Part shown: piece after piece, positions 1 to 10,577 of the stretch
Position numbering within the stretch: position 1 is the stretch's first letter
Layout of the letters: the number at the start of each line of letters is the position of its first letter
Assembly (NCBI GenBank): GCA_021234155.1
Contig: JAJEKV010000181.1
Coordinates: 498,001-562,000 of the forward strand
Length of the DNA: 64,000 nt
Direction of reading: 5' to 3'
Origin: Isoetes taiwanensis
Lineage: Eukaryota > Streptophyta > Lycopodiopsida > Isoetales > Isoetaceae
Made by a program: the position numbers and the translations under genes
The notes under the pieces: generated by a model
What the model was told of the DNA's origin: nothing
Database searches by the model: none
What the model saw: only the letters and a program-made list of their open reading frames with translations

Positions 1-1304
1 TGCTGGAACTGTTTCTGAGCATTCAAGGCAGTGTGTCTTCTCCAAAAGCAAAGTGGTGCAGCTGACATGATATACGTGGCCACATTTCAGCTTCAGACTA
101 AGGGTGTAATCATCCTGGAATGCGAGCCCACATGTGGAGCATCTCTCCTCATCTCTAATTGGCAACCTGAATGGCACAAGATAGATGCTCACAAGCTGGC
201 CAGCTCTCTTTGTAAGTTCCCTGAGCCTGTTGACATTCTGTAAATGCTGCTGGGCTTTTGCAAGCTGCACTTCATTGTTTGCAACCTCAGCAGCTACAGT
301 GGCCACCTGTTGAACTATCCCGTCATCTACTGGGCCACCCCCCATTTCAACAAGGGTTTTGAGCATGTACTCTGCCATGTCTTTCTCTCTCTCTAAGCTC
401 AGTAGCTCAGCAGAGGCACTAGCATCAGAACCTGTCAGGGCTTAAAGACGTGAGATGTTGTCTTTTATTTTCTGCATTTTTTCTTGTGAAGCCGAGAAGA
501 AAGCTCCCTTAGCCTGGGACTGGACAACTAGCTCCTTCTTGGAGACTAAATCAGCCTGATGCGTGTTTAGGGTTTCCTGCAAAGCTTTGCACATGACTTC
601 CAGGCGTGATATGTTCTCCCCATAAGCTGTGTAAGCTGTTGGGCACATTGCAACGCTCCTAATGGACGGCCTCCCTTCTAATTTAATACCAGTGCCTCCT
701 GAAACTTGCCTTTCTGCTATGCTTTCAGGTGCTGTGGTTTGCTGAGATTTGCTGGTCTCTGCTCTGCTTGCTGGAGCACTGCTGGTGGGTTCACATTTAA
801 CCTTGCTGCTACTCTTTGCTGCAACTGCTGCCCAATTAACCTTGAACTTCTCTGGACCCTGCTTTGCTCTCTAGCAGTTATTGAATGCAAATAGGTATGA
901 TACTGTCTTTCTAACTTCTCTGTTCTTCAATCCGTCCGGGTATATTTTGCTCAGAAGTTCAATTAGAGCTTCTTCGTGCTCTGGCCTTACCTTGTCAATA
1001 GAAGTTTTGCCAGGAATGACCCCGTTGGTATCCCAAACTTCATTGTACTCTGCTGCAGATATGAGGTCTGTTCGAAATTGAGAGGGATGAACGCCCTCGT
1101 TTGGCAGACCCGCATACGCATGGAAGTCTTCTTCGGTTCGGCAATCAGCCAGGTCTGGTCTTAAGGGAACGTTTCTTCTGGCCTGGAAGAATACAGGGAC
1201 TCTAAACCCATAGAAATTTTGTTTAGTTGCTTTTTGCTTACCCGGCGCATGGCCTCCATTGGAATTACTGCTTGAGCGGGCGGATCAATCACCTTCTTTA
1301 CCAT
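1..1304 (-). pseudogene. RING-finger/coiled-coil protein reading frame, broken, runs off left edge
   Basis: On the reverse strand one frame stays coherent from about 1262 to 1, interrupted only by TAG at 871-873 and TAA at 442-444. A good start (ACCATGG context) lies at 1304-1302 but in another frame, so a frameshift near 1255-1262 is needed. The N-terminal part has the stretch NFYGFRVPVFFQARRNVPLR. The middle is Ser/Thr/Ala-rich. The region at 100-650 is Lys/Glu/Gln-rich and looks coiled coil. The part nearest the edge has a RING-like cysteine/histidine series: CSTC, about 15 residues, CGHVYHVSC, about 10 residues, CLEC. RING fingers of this type usually bind E2 ubiquitin-conjugating enzymes. 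I do not recognise the family of the N-terminal region. Two stops and one shift argue for a pseudogene; introns cannot be excluded. Confidence 0.55.
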
Positions 1305-1860
1305 GGTTGATCTGTTTGTTTATTGTGGAAATCCGAGAGCACGAATTCGCGGGTTGCTTGGCCGGAGTAGAGAAAGTTGGGGAAGAGAGATTTGGAAAAC
1401 TCAAATTCGAAAGTTAGTTTGTCTACTGGTTATAGATTGCAGGGGTCGCATTCATTACCGCGGGCGGCAAACAGGTAATGATTGTATAAACGGGTACGGG
1501 CTAGACGACTAGACGGGCAGAAACTATATAGGTGAAGGGTGGGGAAAAAATGTATGAAGGGTGGAAAAAAATGTATTTTGGGTGCTGGTGCTGGTGTTGG
1601 GCTCGCGTTTATTTGCTACCCACCAGCATACTTTTACCCCATGACGAGAATGTAATGTACCCATTGCGGGCACTCTAATATGCAAATGGTGCCATGTTGC
1701 ATGCTTATGCTGGACAAGACAGTTGTCTCTTCATGCCGTTTCGATCTAAATGATGCCATGGCGCCATTTCGACAATGAATGTGCTAGTGATAGGTTGACC
1801 GCTATGGGGACATGGTGCCATGGCACCATTTCCTTCATATATTGCCCAAATTTTCCCTTC
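1305..1860. other. No gene seen; upstream flank of the RING reading frame
   Basis: No credible coding frame. It lies directly upstream of the reverse-strand start at 1304, so it would hold that gene's promoter. I see no clear TATA box. The motif GGTGCCATGG(C)ACCATTT recurs imperfectly near 1690, 1755 and 1811. Confidence 0.4.
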
Positions 1861-2127
1861 TCATATTTCATATGCTGTTATAAACATTTTTGGTTTGCTT
1901 AATACAGCTTCCAGTTCCCCTTGTATAACTTGTTCCTTGGAAGGACAATTGTTGCTAGGAGTCACATTTTGAATAAAACCATTCTTCATGGCAAGAGCGT
2001 AGATCCTTTGAGCAATAGAGGTCACGAATTCTGTGGTCCTATCGATTAAACTTCCAGTCACATTTGGGGGGGAGGGGGAGGGGGAGGGGGAGATAACAAT
2101 GGTGAAGCAGTAGGCATATTTATTCAA
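1861..2127 (-). other. Unassigned open stretch of 88 codons
   Basis: An open frame whose N-terminus is an artefact of the G-rich run (SPSPSPSPP). The following 65 residues, beginning TGSLIDRTTEFVTSIAQRIY, look compositionally like real coding sequence but match nothing I know. It could be a remnant exon or chance. It abuts the forward acidic frame at 2128. Confidence 0.2.
2066..2092 (+). repeat. G-tract repeat (GGGGGA)n
   Basis: Four consecutive G5-7 blocks separated by single A residues. This meets the simple criterion for an intramolecular G-quadruplex on the plus strand. It lies just upstream of the acidic transposase-like N-terminus. Confidence 0.8.
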
Positions 2128-2580
2128 ATGCTAAAAAGGGATGTAAAACATGTCAATTGCCCTTCAAGTGAAGATACATCTTCGGGAACATCTCTCAATT
2201 TGCCCTCTTCAGAAGAGGAATCATCTAGTAGCCCACCATCTGCCAGTAGCCTGCCAGACATCAGTTTCACTACCCACTTTGGTGAACCAAGCAACACTAC
2301 AATAAGTGAGGAGGATGAGATAGTAGAGGAGATTGGAGGTCATGAGAATCTAGGTGCCTGTCTTGTTCTCCTGCATCCTTCACTTGGTTTATCGTGCTAC
2401 ATGGTTTGTCATGCTACGTCCTCCACTCCTGCAACGATTCTAAATATTCAGAGGCAAACATAGTTTTTAGTGATCCTCAGGATGCTATAGATGATGAGTT
2501 CTTGGGTGTATCAGAGGTCGGGCTTACAATGGGTAAGATAATGGATGCAATTGGGAACTAAAATATGAGATCATATTATG
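2128..2580 (+). pseudogene. Decayed plant DNA-transposon transposase, N-terminal piece
   Basis: Acidic, Ser-rich coding sequence (SSEEESSSS, EEDEIVEEIGG), followed after a frame change by a stretch containing ANIVFSDPQDAIDDEFLG. It stops at the TTATG target duplication of the gypsy element (2576-2580). The coding-like sequence resumes at 15205 on the same strand, so I infer that both sides belong to one disrupted transposase gene. The function is assigned through the downstream pieces. Several frame changes make it a pseudogene. Confidence 0.4.
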
Positions 2581-3721
2581 AATGTAACGATCTCTGGAAC
2601 TCGGTGTTGTTTTCTAGGATAGTGATATTTAAGATTATAAAATACATTAGCTAAGGTTATTTAAACCTTTAATATATTTAACGTTAAAAAGGTGAGCACT
2701 ATAAAATAGGGGAGCTCATGGTATAAGTTCTATGTATTGCGTTATTTTGCGGTTGCTTTGAAAGTAAGATGCATGGAATTGTATGGTATCTCGTATTGCA
2801 CCCTTTGTAGGGTTGTGGGTGATATTTTATCTTGTAAGGTTCTTGATGGATAATATTGCATCTTGCATTGAACGGCCCATCTTCGGAGGGGTGGGGCGGT
2901 CGTGTGACTCCGCATCCGTCGCAACCCCAAGGGGAACATTGGACTGGATCAGAGATCCTAGGCATATAGTGATGCATTTAGACTTGAGAGTCGCTTGAGA
3001 TTACTTCTCTAACCTTTTGCAGGATAATGGACGAGGTAAGTAATTATTGCCATGTATTGGACCTGACTAGATATTTTATGATTACTATGCTTGTTGGTTC
3101 CTACCCTAGTGTTCCCCACTTAGTCCCTGTGGACTAACTCCGTCTTGCTTGCTGTATGTTGCTAAAGATGACACGTCCGGGTGAACCCAGCATCACGTTA
3201 CACCTAGATTCCTTCGTAACGTGGTGGTTCCGAGAGACCGATGATGAGCCAGAATTGGTGTCGAAACACCGAATCTATGAGCTGCTGATTAACCTCTTCA
3301 GGCAGATTTATTACGAGTAGAGGCAACCGCAGGTTGACCTCTTGGATAGAGAGTCTGGAGAGGAACCCTCAGGAGATTCTGGTTCAACAGGGTCCTCTTC
3401 AGTCACCTCGGATGGGACATCTGAGTGATTTGCTATGTTTTGTTGTGCAGACATCTGTGGTTTTCGTTTGGACATGCAGCAACATATCTTTTGTATTAGC
3501 CTTGAAACTATATTTTGTATAGTATCTCATGTGATGATGTGATCTTGTAATGTGTGCTCCTAAACTATGTGTATTTTGGAATCTTATGAATATCTCCTAG
3601 ACGTTTTGGCAGTTCTCTTTATGAATTTGTATTGCCACGATAATTAGGTTATCTTGTTTTAAGTGTGCAGTATGTTGTAACGCGGCCGACAGCCCAGGCC
3701 AAGGGGGCTGGCTCCATCTCA
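2581..3721 (+). repeat. 5' LTR of the old gypsy element
   Basis: 1,141 bp that recur, with indels, at 9662-9795 plus 14151-15204. It ends CTCA just before the primer site. Relative to the 3' copy it lacks about 100 bp near 2920, while the 3' copy lacks about 45 bp near 14225. Indels in both copies fit an old insertion. Confidence 0.85.
2699..2708 (+). promoter_or_regulatory. TATA box of the gypsy LTR (5' copy)
   Basis: CTATAAAATA within the LTR, conserved in the 3' LTR at 9779-9788. It is the likely core promoter of the element's genomic RNA. Confidence 0.55.
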
Positions 3722-3724
3722 GTT

Positions 3725-3736
3725 TGGTATCAGAGC
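3725..3736 (+). other. Primer-binding site (initiator-Met tRNA type)
   Basis: TGGTATCAGAGC lies three bases after the 5' LTR end. This is the usual plant LTR-element site complementary to the 3' end of initiator methionine tRNA. Confidence 0.85.
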
Positions 3737-3788
3737 GAAGGTTTCTGACACATGGGATAAGAATCTGGGAATTCTACTATAAAGTAGA

Positions 3789-3964
3789 ATGGTTTGGCGC
3801 GGGAATATGAATAACCGTTATTGTCCTTTTCAAACCCCAGAGCTGCTAAAGGCAACTATTGCTGATATATTGCTGACTGGACCTGCTAAGATACGGTGGG
3901 ATGAGTATAAGAAAGATAATCTTTTGGTTCTGAGCCAAATTTCATGGGATACTTTTAAGGATGC
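3789..3964 (+). pseudogene. gag, 5' fragment before the solo LTR
   Basis: An open frame from ATG 3789 that ends in ...ISWDTFKDA at the GATGC target duplication of the inserted solo LTR. Gag continues in the same sense at 5542 (FKLHYLPAGFELEQ). The N-terminal part is shorter than usual for chromovirus Gag, so a deletion is likely. Confidence 0.65.
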
Positions 3965-5541
3965 TGTGACGTTCCCCTAAAATATACAGTATGTATACGT
4001 ATATTTTGGGCCACGTCACCACTTGATTAACCTTAGGAAAGGATATCTCCACGTGCCACTACCTGATTGGGGTAACCGGCCACGTGTTCGCATCCCATTG
4101 GGGTAACCGGCCACGTGTTCGCATCCCATTGGGCAAGGTGTCAACCCTAACCCTAACTTAGCCTATAAATACCTAAACCTAAACCGGAAGACACTTTTGC
4201 TCCTCCCACTCTTGAGGCTATTGTCACACCCGAAGTTCAGAATCAAGATCCAGAAGCTGCAGCATAGCACGGTTTAGCGGCCCAAGCAGCATGGACGTGT
4301 TAGATTCAGTTGCAGTGATCTCGAACCTTGAAGAATCGATGGAGACTCTGGGAGCAGGAGGCAATGCGTCAGGAGCAGGTATTTTGAAGCAGTTTCAGCT
4401 ATAGGGATGAAGTAGAGTCATGTATTCTAGTAGAGCCTTCCTAGAATCACTATTTCACCTCATGAGCCGAATCAATGAACCCTAACTCCCTAGTTAGATT
4501 CATGTGATTAGGTTAGATCTTATTCTTATTGTTCATATGTTATGGATATGATATGGTTGATCTCTTGTTATGCTCCTCATGTATTGGGAAGGGGGGTAGA
4601 GACCTAGCAGCCTTGTGTATGATGCTTCTAGATAGACCCATAATACCTATTATATGCGGCCTGTGCATAGAGCCCACCGGACTAAGGGATTGACTGAGCA
4701 CCAGATAACGGGATCAGTGACGAGATGGTGGAATAGTCCCTGCTGAGCGCGGCTACTGGGGACTTGGGGCGCACTAGGCCTATGGTCGGTCACTTCGTGC
4801 GGGCCGGGCATGGGTTCGTCACCCCCTGGATCAATGGTGCCGCCCTGATCCTGAAGAGCTGCAGGTGTCGGCCTGGTTCTTGCTTTGGGGGGGTTAAAGA
4901 CGTGAACGGACGTGTGTCGCCACGATCCTCTAGTCGCCCATCGAGTCACTGATTTTCGGGAAGGGGAGATGTAACCCGACCTTGCCTCATCGAACCAGGG
5001 AGATGCAACCTGGAGTAGTCTCTTCGGGTGATCCCAAGAGATTGCGTATCCGGCAGGCTACAGTCACGCCATAGCTCGATTTATCCCTTCTGCAAAGTAT
5101 GCACAGGAGGGGCGAATGGAATGGTCAACCCTTAGCCATTGTCTTATATCCAGCCCCGCCATTTTATACTTCCGTCTGTATCTATCTTGAGACCCTAGCC
5201 GTCAGTATACTTTCCCCATGAGTCAGAGCTTGGGTAGAAGCTTTCATGTTTTATGGTATATTGATCCTTCTGACGATTCTATGGATGGATGGATTGAGCT
5301 ACCCTTCGAGATAGACGTATTATTATTGTTGTTAGTTGCTAGTACTGACATTTAGTTTATATGCTTTTGCTGATGTTAGGAGCCCATAGGGGACGGGCGC
5401 GCGAGACACCTCCGTGTCCCTTACCGTTCGGGCCATCCCCAGAACGGGATAGATGGAGGGCCCATCCAGTAGACGACACTGGGTGGGGGATTTTCTGTGG
5501 AGTATACAGCAGATGCCGTATATTGTGTAGGGAGCATCACA
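3965..5541 (+). mobile_element. Solo LTR of a second gypsy family, inserted in gag
   Basis: 1,577 bp beginning TGTGACG and ending CATCACA, flanked by a perfect 5-bp duplication GATGC (3960-3964 and 5542-5546). It is homologous throughout, with divergence, to the LTRs at 35534-37155 and 47069-48695. Shared blocks include GGGAAGGGGGGTAGAGACCT, TATATGCGGCCTGTGCATAG and GCAAAGTATGCACAGGAGGG. A TATA-like CCTATAAATA lies at 4162-4171. Short telomere-like CCCTAA units lie near 4145. No internal region remains, as expected after LTR-LTR recombination. Small open frames inside it are not genes. Confidence 0.9.
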
Positions 5542-5546
5542 GATGC

Positions 5547-6211
5547 TTTCAAACTCCATTACCTACCTGCTGGGTTTGAATTGGAGCAGATGAACAAATT
5601 CCAGAATCTTGTTCAAGAGGACACTTTGGAGGGATATGCCAATAAGTTTAGGGCATTGCAGCCATATGGACCTACTATGACTGTGGCACAGTTAGCCGAT
5701 AAGTTTATTCGTGGATTGAAGCCCGAGCTAACATTGTTAGTAGGGGGAGTGACATATCCTAGCTTGGAAGAAGCTATAAGAGTTTCTAAGTTTAAAGAGC
5801 AAGTCCAGGATAGGATTAAGCAGAGTCAGGAAGAAGCAGCCAAACATTGGAAACCTGCAAGGGAAAATTTTTCCAAGAGAGAGGGGTTTTGTTGCTCCTG
5901 GTGGTCCTACAGGAAATGTACGTCCTATGCCTGCAAAGCAGACAAATGCACCAGCTCAGATGAGCCAGGAGGAACGAGAATGATGCCATCGGGAAGGATT
6001 ATGTTTCTTTTGCAAAGAGGTTGGGCATAATGCGGCACGTTGTCCCCATAAATGGAGGAACATGAATAATGCCGGGCAGCAGGTTGCTGGAACTGCTGAG
6101 TATGACCGAAATGCCACACATGGGAACCGTGGTAATCAACAGGCTAGTGGTGGAACTTCAGGAAATTGGAGTCGACGAACGGCGAGTACGCAAAATAATG
6201 CTGGTCCATGA
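5547..6211 (+). pseudogene. gag, main part with zinc knuckle
   Basis: The capsid-like region runs to about 5880 and includes YANKFRALQPYGPTM and FIRGLKPEL, typical of the Retrotrans_gag fold. After a frameshift a CCHC zinc knuckle follows from 6002 (CFFCKEVGHNAARCP, spacing C-x2-C-x4-H-x4-C), then a Gln/Asn/Gly-rich tail ending at 6211. Gag would package the element RNA in the cytoplasm. It is broken by the solo LTR and by the frameshift. Confidence 0.8.
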
Positions 6212-6213
6212 AA

Positions 6214-9200
6214 CGTTCAAGCTGAGGAGAGGCCTGCACGGGCCCAAGCTGTTACTCTGGAAGAATCAAAAGCAGAACCAGATATGTGCCTATGCTATTG
6301 GTGGAGATCCTCTGGAATACCTTGCTACCAACGTTATCCATCTTCCAGGTAGCATTCAAACGCAATCTTTCCATTTTCTGATTGACAGTGGTAGTACGCA
6401 TAATTTCATTTCACCTAGATTGGTTCATCAGTTGGGTTTGCGTGTGATCGCACGGCACCCTAGATCGGTAGAATTAGCTGATGGTATGATTAAGATGTCA
6501 AATGGTTGTATTTCCTCGGTTGGAATTTAAACTCTGTGGAATAGTATTCCGTGCTAATTTTGAAGTACTTGATCCGGGAAAGTATGATGTAATTTTGGGG
6601 ATGTCATGGTTGAGAGCCGTAGGTGCCTATATATAGATTGTAAGGAGAGAGCTATCCTCTGCATGTTGTCGGACGGGTCATTTAAGAAACTGGGTAGTCG
6701 TCCTATGATTTCTGGTCCTCCTGTGCTATCGTGTAAGCAGGGCAAGTGCTATTTGTGCAAAGGAGAAATTATGTATGTTGGAATGCTGACCAAAACTGCG
6801 GAAGTGCAAGAAACTGTCGTCCCTCAGCTTATTCAGAATGTGTTAGAAGAATTCAAGGATGTGTTCCCTGATAAGCTTACAGAATTACCTCCTTTTCGTG
6901 AGGTGAATCATGAAATCGAATTGTTCCCTGGATCTGCGCCACCTTCACGACCTCCTTACCGTTTTAACGTTGTAGAGATGGTAGAATTAAAGAAGCAATT
7001 GGAGGAATTAGTGGAGCAAGGATTTATTAGGCCTCGTACATCTCCATTTGGAGCTCCTGTCCTATTTATAAAGAAAAAAGGATGGCAGTTTGTGCCTATG
7101 TGTTGATTACAGATTGTTGAATCAGATTACCATCAAGAATGGTTATGCTTTGCCAAGAGTAAATGATCTGTTTGATCAATTAAGTGGTAGTAAATTCTTT
7201 TCTAAGATTGATCTGCGCTCTGGCTACCACCAAATCAGAATAAAGGAAGAAGACATTCCGAAAACTGCTTTCCGTATAAGATATGGACATTACGAATTTG
7301 TAGCAATGCATTCAGGCTTACCAACGCACCAGCCACTTTTACGAGGCTTATGAATGATGTTTTCCGGGCTCAGCTCGATCACTTCGTGCTCGTGTTCTTC
7401 GATGATATTTTGATCTACTCTAAAATGTTAGAAGAGCATGTGGAGCACTTGCGTGCTGTTTTAAATCTTTTGAGACAACATAAGCTCTACGGTAAACTTT
7501 CCAAATGCAGTTTTGGTCAAGAGCAGTTGATTTATTTGGGCCATGTTGTCTCCAGCAAGGGAATTGAACCAGATCCTTAAAAGGTGAAAGCCATACAGGA
7601 ATGGCCTCAACCTCAATCTGTAAGGGAAATTAGAGCATTTCTGGGTTTAGCTGGATATTATCGAAAGTTTGTGAAGCAATTTTCCAAGAAAACAGCTCCT
7701 CTGACCACCCTGCTTCAAAAGGATTTAGCTTTTCAATGGTCTGAAGTATGCCAGCGCAGCTTCCAATTTTTGAAGGATGCTTTGATGCATGCACCTATTC
7801 TAAAGATTCCTTGCATGGAAACAGAATTTTGTGTAGTAACTAATGCCTCGGGCACTGGCATTGGGGGTGCTTTACTGCAAGATGGCCATGTGTGTGCGTA
7901 TAAATCTAAAAAGCTCAGTCCAGCTGAACAGAATTATCCAACACATGATCTGGAGATGCTTGCCATTGTTCATGCTTTGAAATTATGGAGGCATTACCTC
8001 TTAGGTAAGAAATTTCTTCTTAAGACAGATCATCAAAGTCTTAAGTGCTTTGTAACGCAGCCACAACTGAATAATCGCCAGAAGAGATGGATGCAATTGT
8101 TGCAAGAATATGGTTTTACTATCATGTATCAGCCTGGCAAGGATAACGTGATCGCAGACGCATTGGCCCGACGATCATATTGTGCTGCAATTAGTATTGC
8201 TATTAATCGGTGGGACAGCAACTCAAGTTAGTTAATCCAGGAAGATCCTCATTATCGACCTATAATGGCAGCGCTTGAGCAAGATCAAAGCAAGGGTCCT
8301 TATAGATTAGAAGGGTCTAAATTGTTTTATCAGAATCGACTATGTATACCTGATAATGCGGAGCTTAAACAACAAATTCTAAAGGAAGCTCATGAAAGTC
8401 TTGTATCAGGTCACCCTGGAATTCAGAAAACACTTCGTAAAGTTCGTAAACAGTTCTTTTGGCCTGGCATGAAAAAGGAAATACTAAATTATGTGGCGAG
8501 ATGTCTACCATGTCAGAAGATAAAAGCTTCTCGCCAGATGATTACTGGTGAGTTGCAACCTTTGGATATCCCAGACGCAAAATGGGAAAGTGTCTGTATG
8601 GATTTTATTGTGGGTTTGCCCAGAACTCGAGCAGGATATTGATTCCATTTATGTTGTAATGGATCGTCTCACTAAGCAAGCTCATTTCATGCCAACCAGA
8701 ACTACGACTACTGCGGCCGATATTGCAAAGATATTCATCAAGGATGTATTCCGTTTGCATGGAATGCCTAAGGTCATTGTATCCGATAAAGATACATGTT
8801 TTGTTGGTCAATTTTGGCAAGCTTTGTTCCAAGGATTGGAACCCAATTGCGGATGAGCACCACGTATCATCCTCAGACGGATGGCCAGGTGGAAAGAGTT
8901 AATCAAGTTGTGGAAGATATGCTTCGGATGTATGTGCCAGAACATCCACATTCTAGGGAATTTTATCTACGTTTAATCGAGTTTGCCTACAACAACACAT
9001 ATCAGGATCCCATAGAAATGATCCCATTTGAGGCAGTATATGGACAAGAATGTAGATATCCGTTGACCTGGTGTAGTCCGAAATGTAAAGTAGATTTGGT
9101 TCAGACTATGGGAGAAGATATTGGAACACATCTCAGGATTATCAGACATAATATTGCTACAGCACAAAATAGACAGAAACAAATGCAGATAAGAGGAGGA

Positions 9201-9647
9201 GACCCTTAGAGTTCCAAAAAGATGATATGGTATTTCTTAAGATCAATCCTAAGCAAGGTACTTTGAGATTTAAGAAAGCTGGGAAGCTAGCACCTAGGTA
9301 TGCAGGGCCTTTCAAAATTATCAAGCGTATAGGGAATGCTGCATATCGTTTGGAATTGCCGCCTGAGATTAAGGTGCATAACGTTCCATGTCAGTAACTT
9401 ACGTAAGTACCTGCCCGATCCATCTCATGTACTGCCGCGGGATAATCTCGTTGCAGTCGAAGAAACTCTCGCAGTCAGACCTCAGAAGATTCTGCAAGTT
9501 GACACTAGAATACTACGAGGCAGAACCATCGAAAAATATTTAGTGCAATGGGTAGGATATCCGCAAGAAGACGCGACCTGGGAGGACTCTATCACGTTCA
9601 AGGAGCTCTATCCGTCCTTCCCAGTAACTCATGACGACATGAGTTGA
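6214..9647 (+). pseudogene. pol of the old gypsy element: protease, RT, RNase H, integrase, chromodomain
   Basis: Domains in order: aspartic protease with LIDSGSTHNFISP (about 6380); reverse transcriptase from about 6840 with the catalytic FFDDIL motif at about 7398; RNase H with TNASGTG, LEMLAIVHAL and KTDHQSL (7584-8231); integrase with an HHCC zinc region at about 8390-8515, first catalytic Asp in MDFIVGLP at about 8600, then YHPQTDGQVERVN; and a C-terminal chromodomain (EKYLVQWVGYPQEDATWE, about 9530). At least six frameshifts or stops lie between the blocks, for example near 7085, 7340, 7578, 8640, 8850 and 9390. The chromodomain places it among chromoviruses, which usually target heterochromatin. 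Confidence 0.92.
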
Positions 9648-9661
9648 ATTCTACAAGTGAG

Positions 9662-9795
9662 AAAGTAACGATCCTGGAACTCGGTGTTGTTTTCTAGGAT
9701 AGTGATATTTAAGATTATAAAATATATTAGCTAAGGTTATTTAAACCTTTCTTATATTTAACGTTAAAAAGGTGAGCACTATAAAATAGGGGAGC
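9662..9795 (+). repeat. 3' LTR of the old gypsy element, first part
   Basis: 134 bp matching 2581-2715 nearly base for base, including the TATA box at 9779-9788. Homology to the 5' LTR stops after GGGGAGC at 9795 and resumes at 14151. Confidence 0.85.
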
Positions 9796-10343
9796 GAGGC
9801 TCGTGATTCGTGCCAAGGGATGCCATGCTAAATCTGGCACACCGTTCTGATTAGGAAGATGCCTAATCGAGCCTTAGATGCTTGGCAATATGATAGATTG
9901 GCAACTGTGATAGCATTTAACCAAGCTATAAAAGATTTGGTCATTAGAGTAATTTAGACCAATGGGAAATGGGTTTTGCCATGTGGCTCAAAATGTATAT
10001 AAGCAAATTTGATAGATAAGAACGGGACAGAAGCAGCTTGAAGCAAGCTGAAGACGGAGGAAGGAGGAGAAAGGAGCTTCAAGCAAAAAGGGAAGCAAAG
10101 CGATTATAAGCAAAATCGGCCAAGATCTGAGACCGAGAATAAGAAGAAGAAGAAGAAGAGATTTTAACGTCACGCCACAAGCCAGCATAGAGAAAACTGG
10201 AGTCGAATTTAAGAGCCAGTCGGTATGGGAATCAATTGAACCATTCCCAATCCTTTGTCTGCCAAGGAATTCGGCCAAAATCTGCCAGTCCCAGCTTATC
10301 TCTGTAAAAATTCATCCTTATGCCGCCGAGCCGACCTCCCTGT
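9796..10343. other. Left part of an extra block in the 3' LTR
   Basis: Sequence absent from the 5' LTR. No coding frame is supported. It contains a purine-rich tract at 10020-10165. No clean target duplication joins its outer edges (9795 and 14151). It could be an insertion, or original LTR sequence that the 5' copy lost. Confidence 0.45.
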
Positions 10344-10528
10344 TGTTGGATATATCAATACTCCACCTCATCTCTATAGGCCACGTCATCCAGTGACATG
10401 GAAATCTATCTAAGAGTCGCATCTGTTCATGTAGGAGTCTATATATTAAGCTACGTGAGGAGCTTGTCCCACGGTTTTCTCTATTGAATATATTGCATTA
10501 TATTAGTTATCTCTGTCCCTATTTTACA
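10344..10528 (+). repeat. 5' LTR of the young element
   Basis: 185 bp, TGTTGGATATATC to CCTATTTTACA. It contains TATATATTAAGC near 10440, a likely promoter element. Confidence 0.93.
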
Positions 10529-10540
10529 TGGTATCAGAGC
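10529..10540 (+). other. Primer-binding site of the young element
   Basis: TGGTATCAGAGC directly abuts the LTR end, complementary to initiator-Met tRNA. Confidence 0.92.
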
Positions 10541-10577
10541 TCAGGCTCTGCATTTGATCCTGGGCAAAGAAGCAACG

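Noticed and set aside
4143-4158. Interstitial telomere (CCCTAA repeats), also at 35793 and 47325
   Set aside because: Only two or three units, and part of the LTR sequence in all three places.
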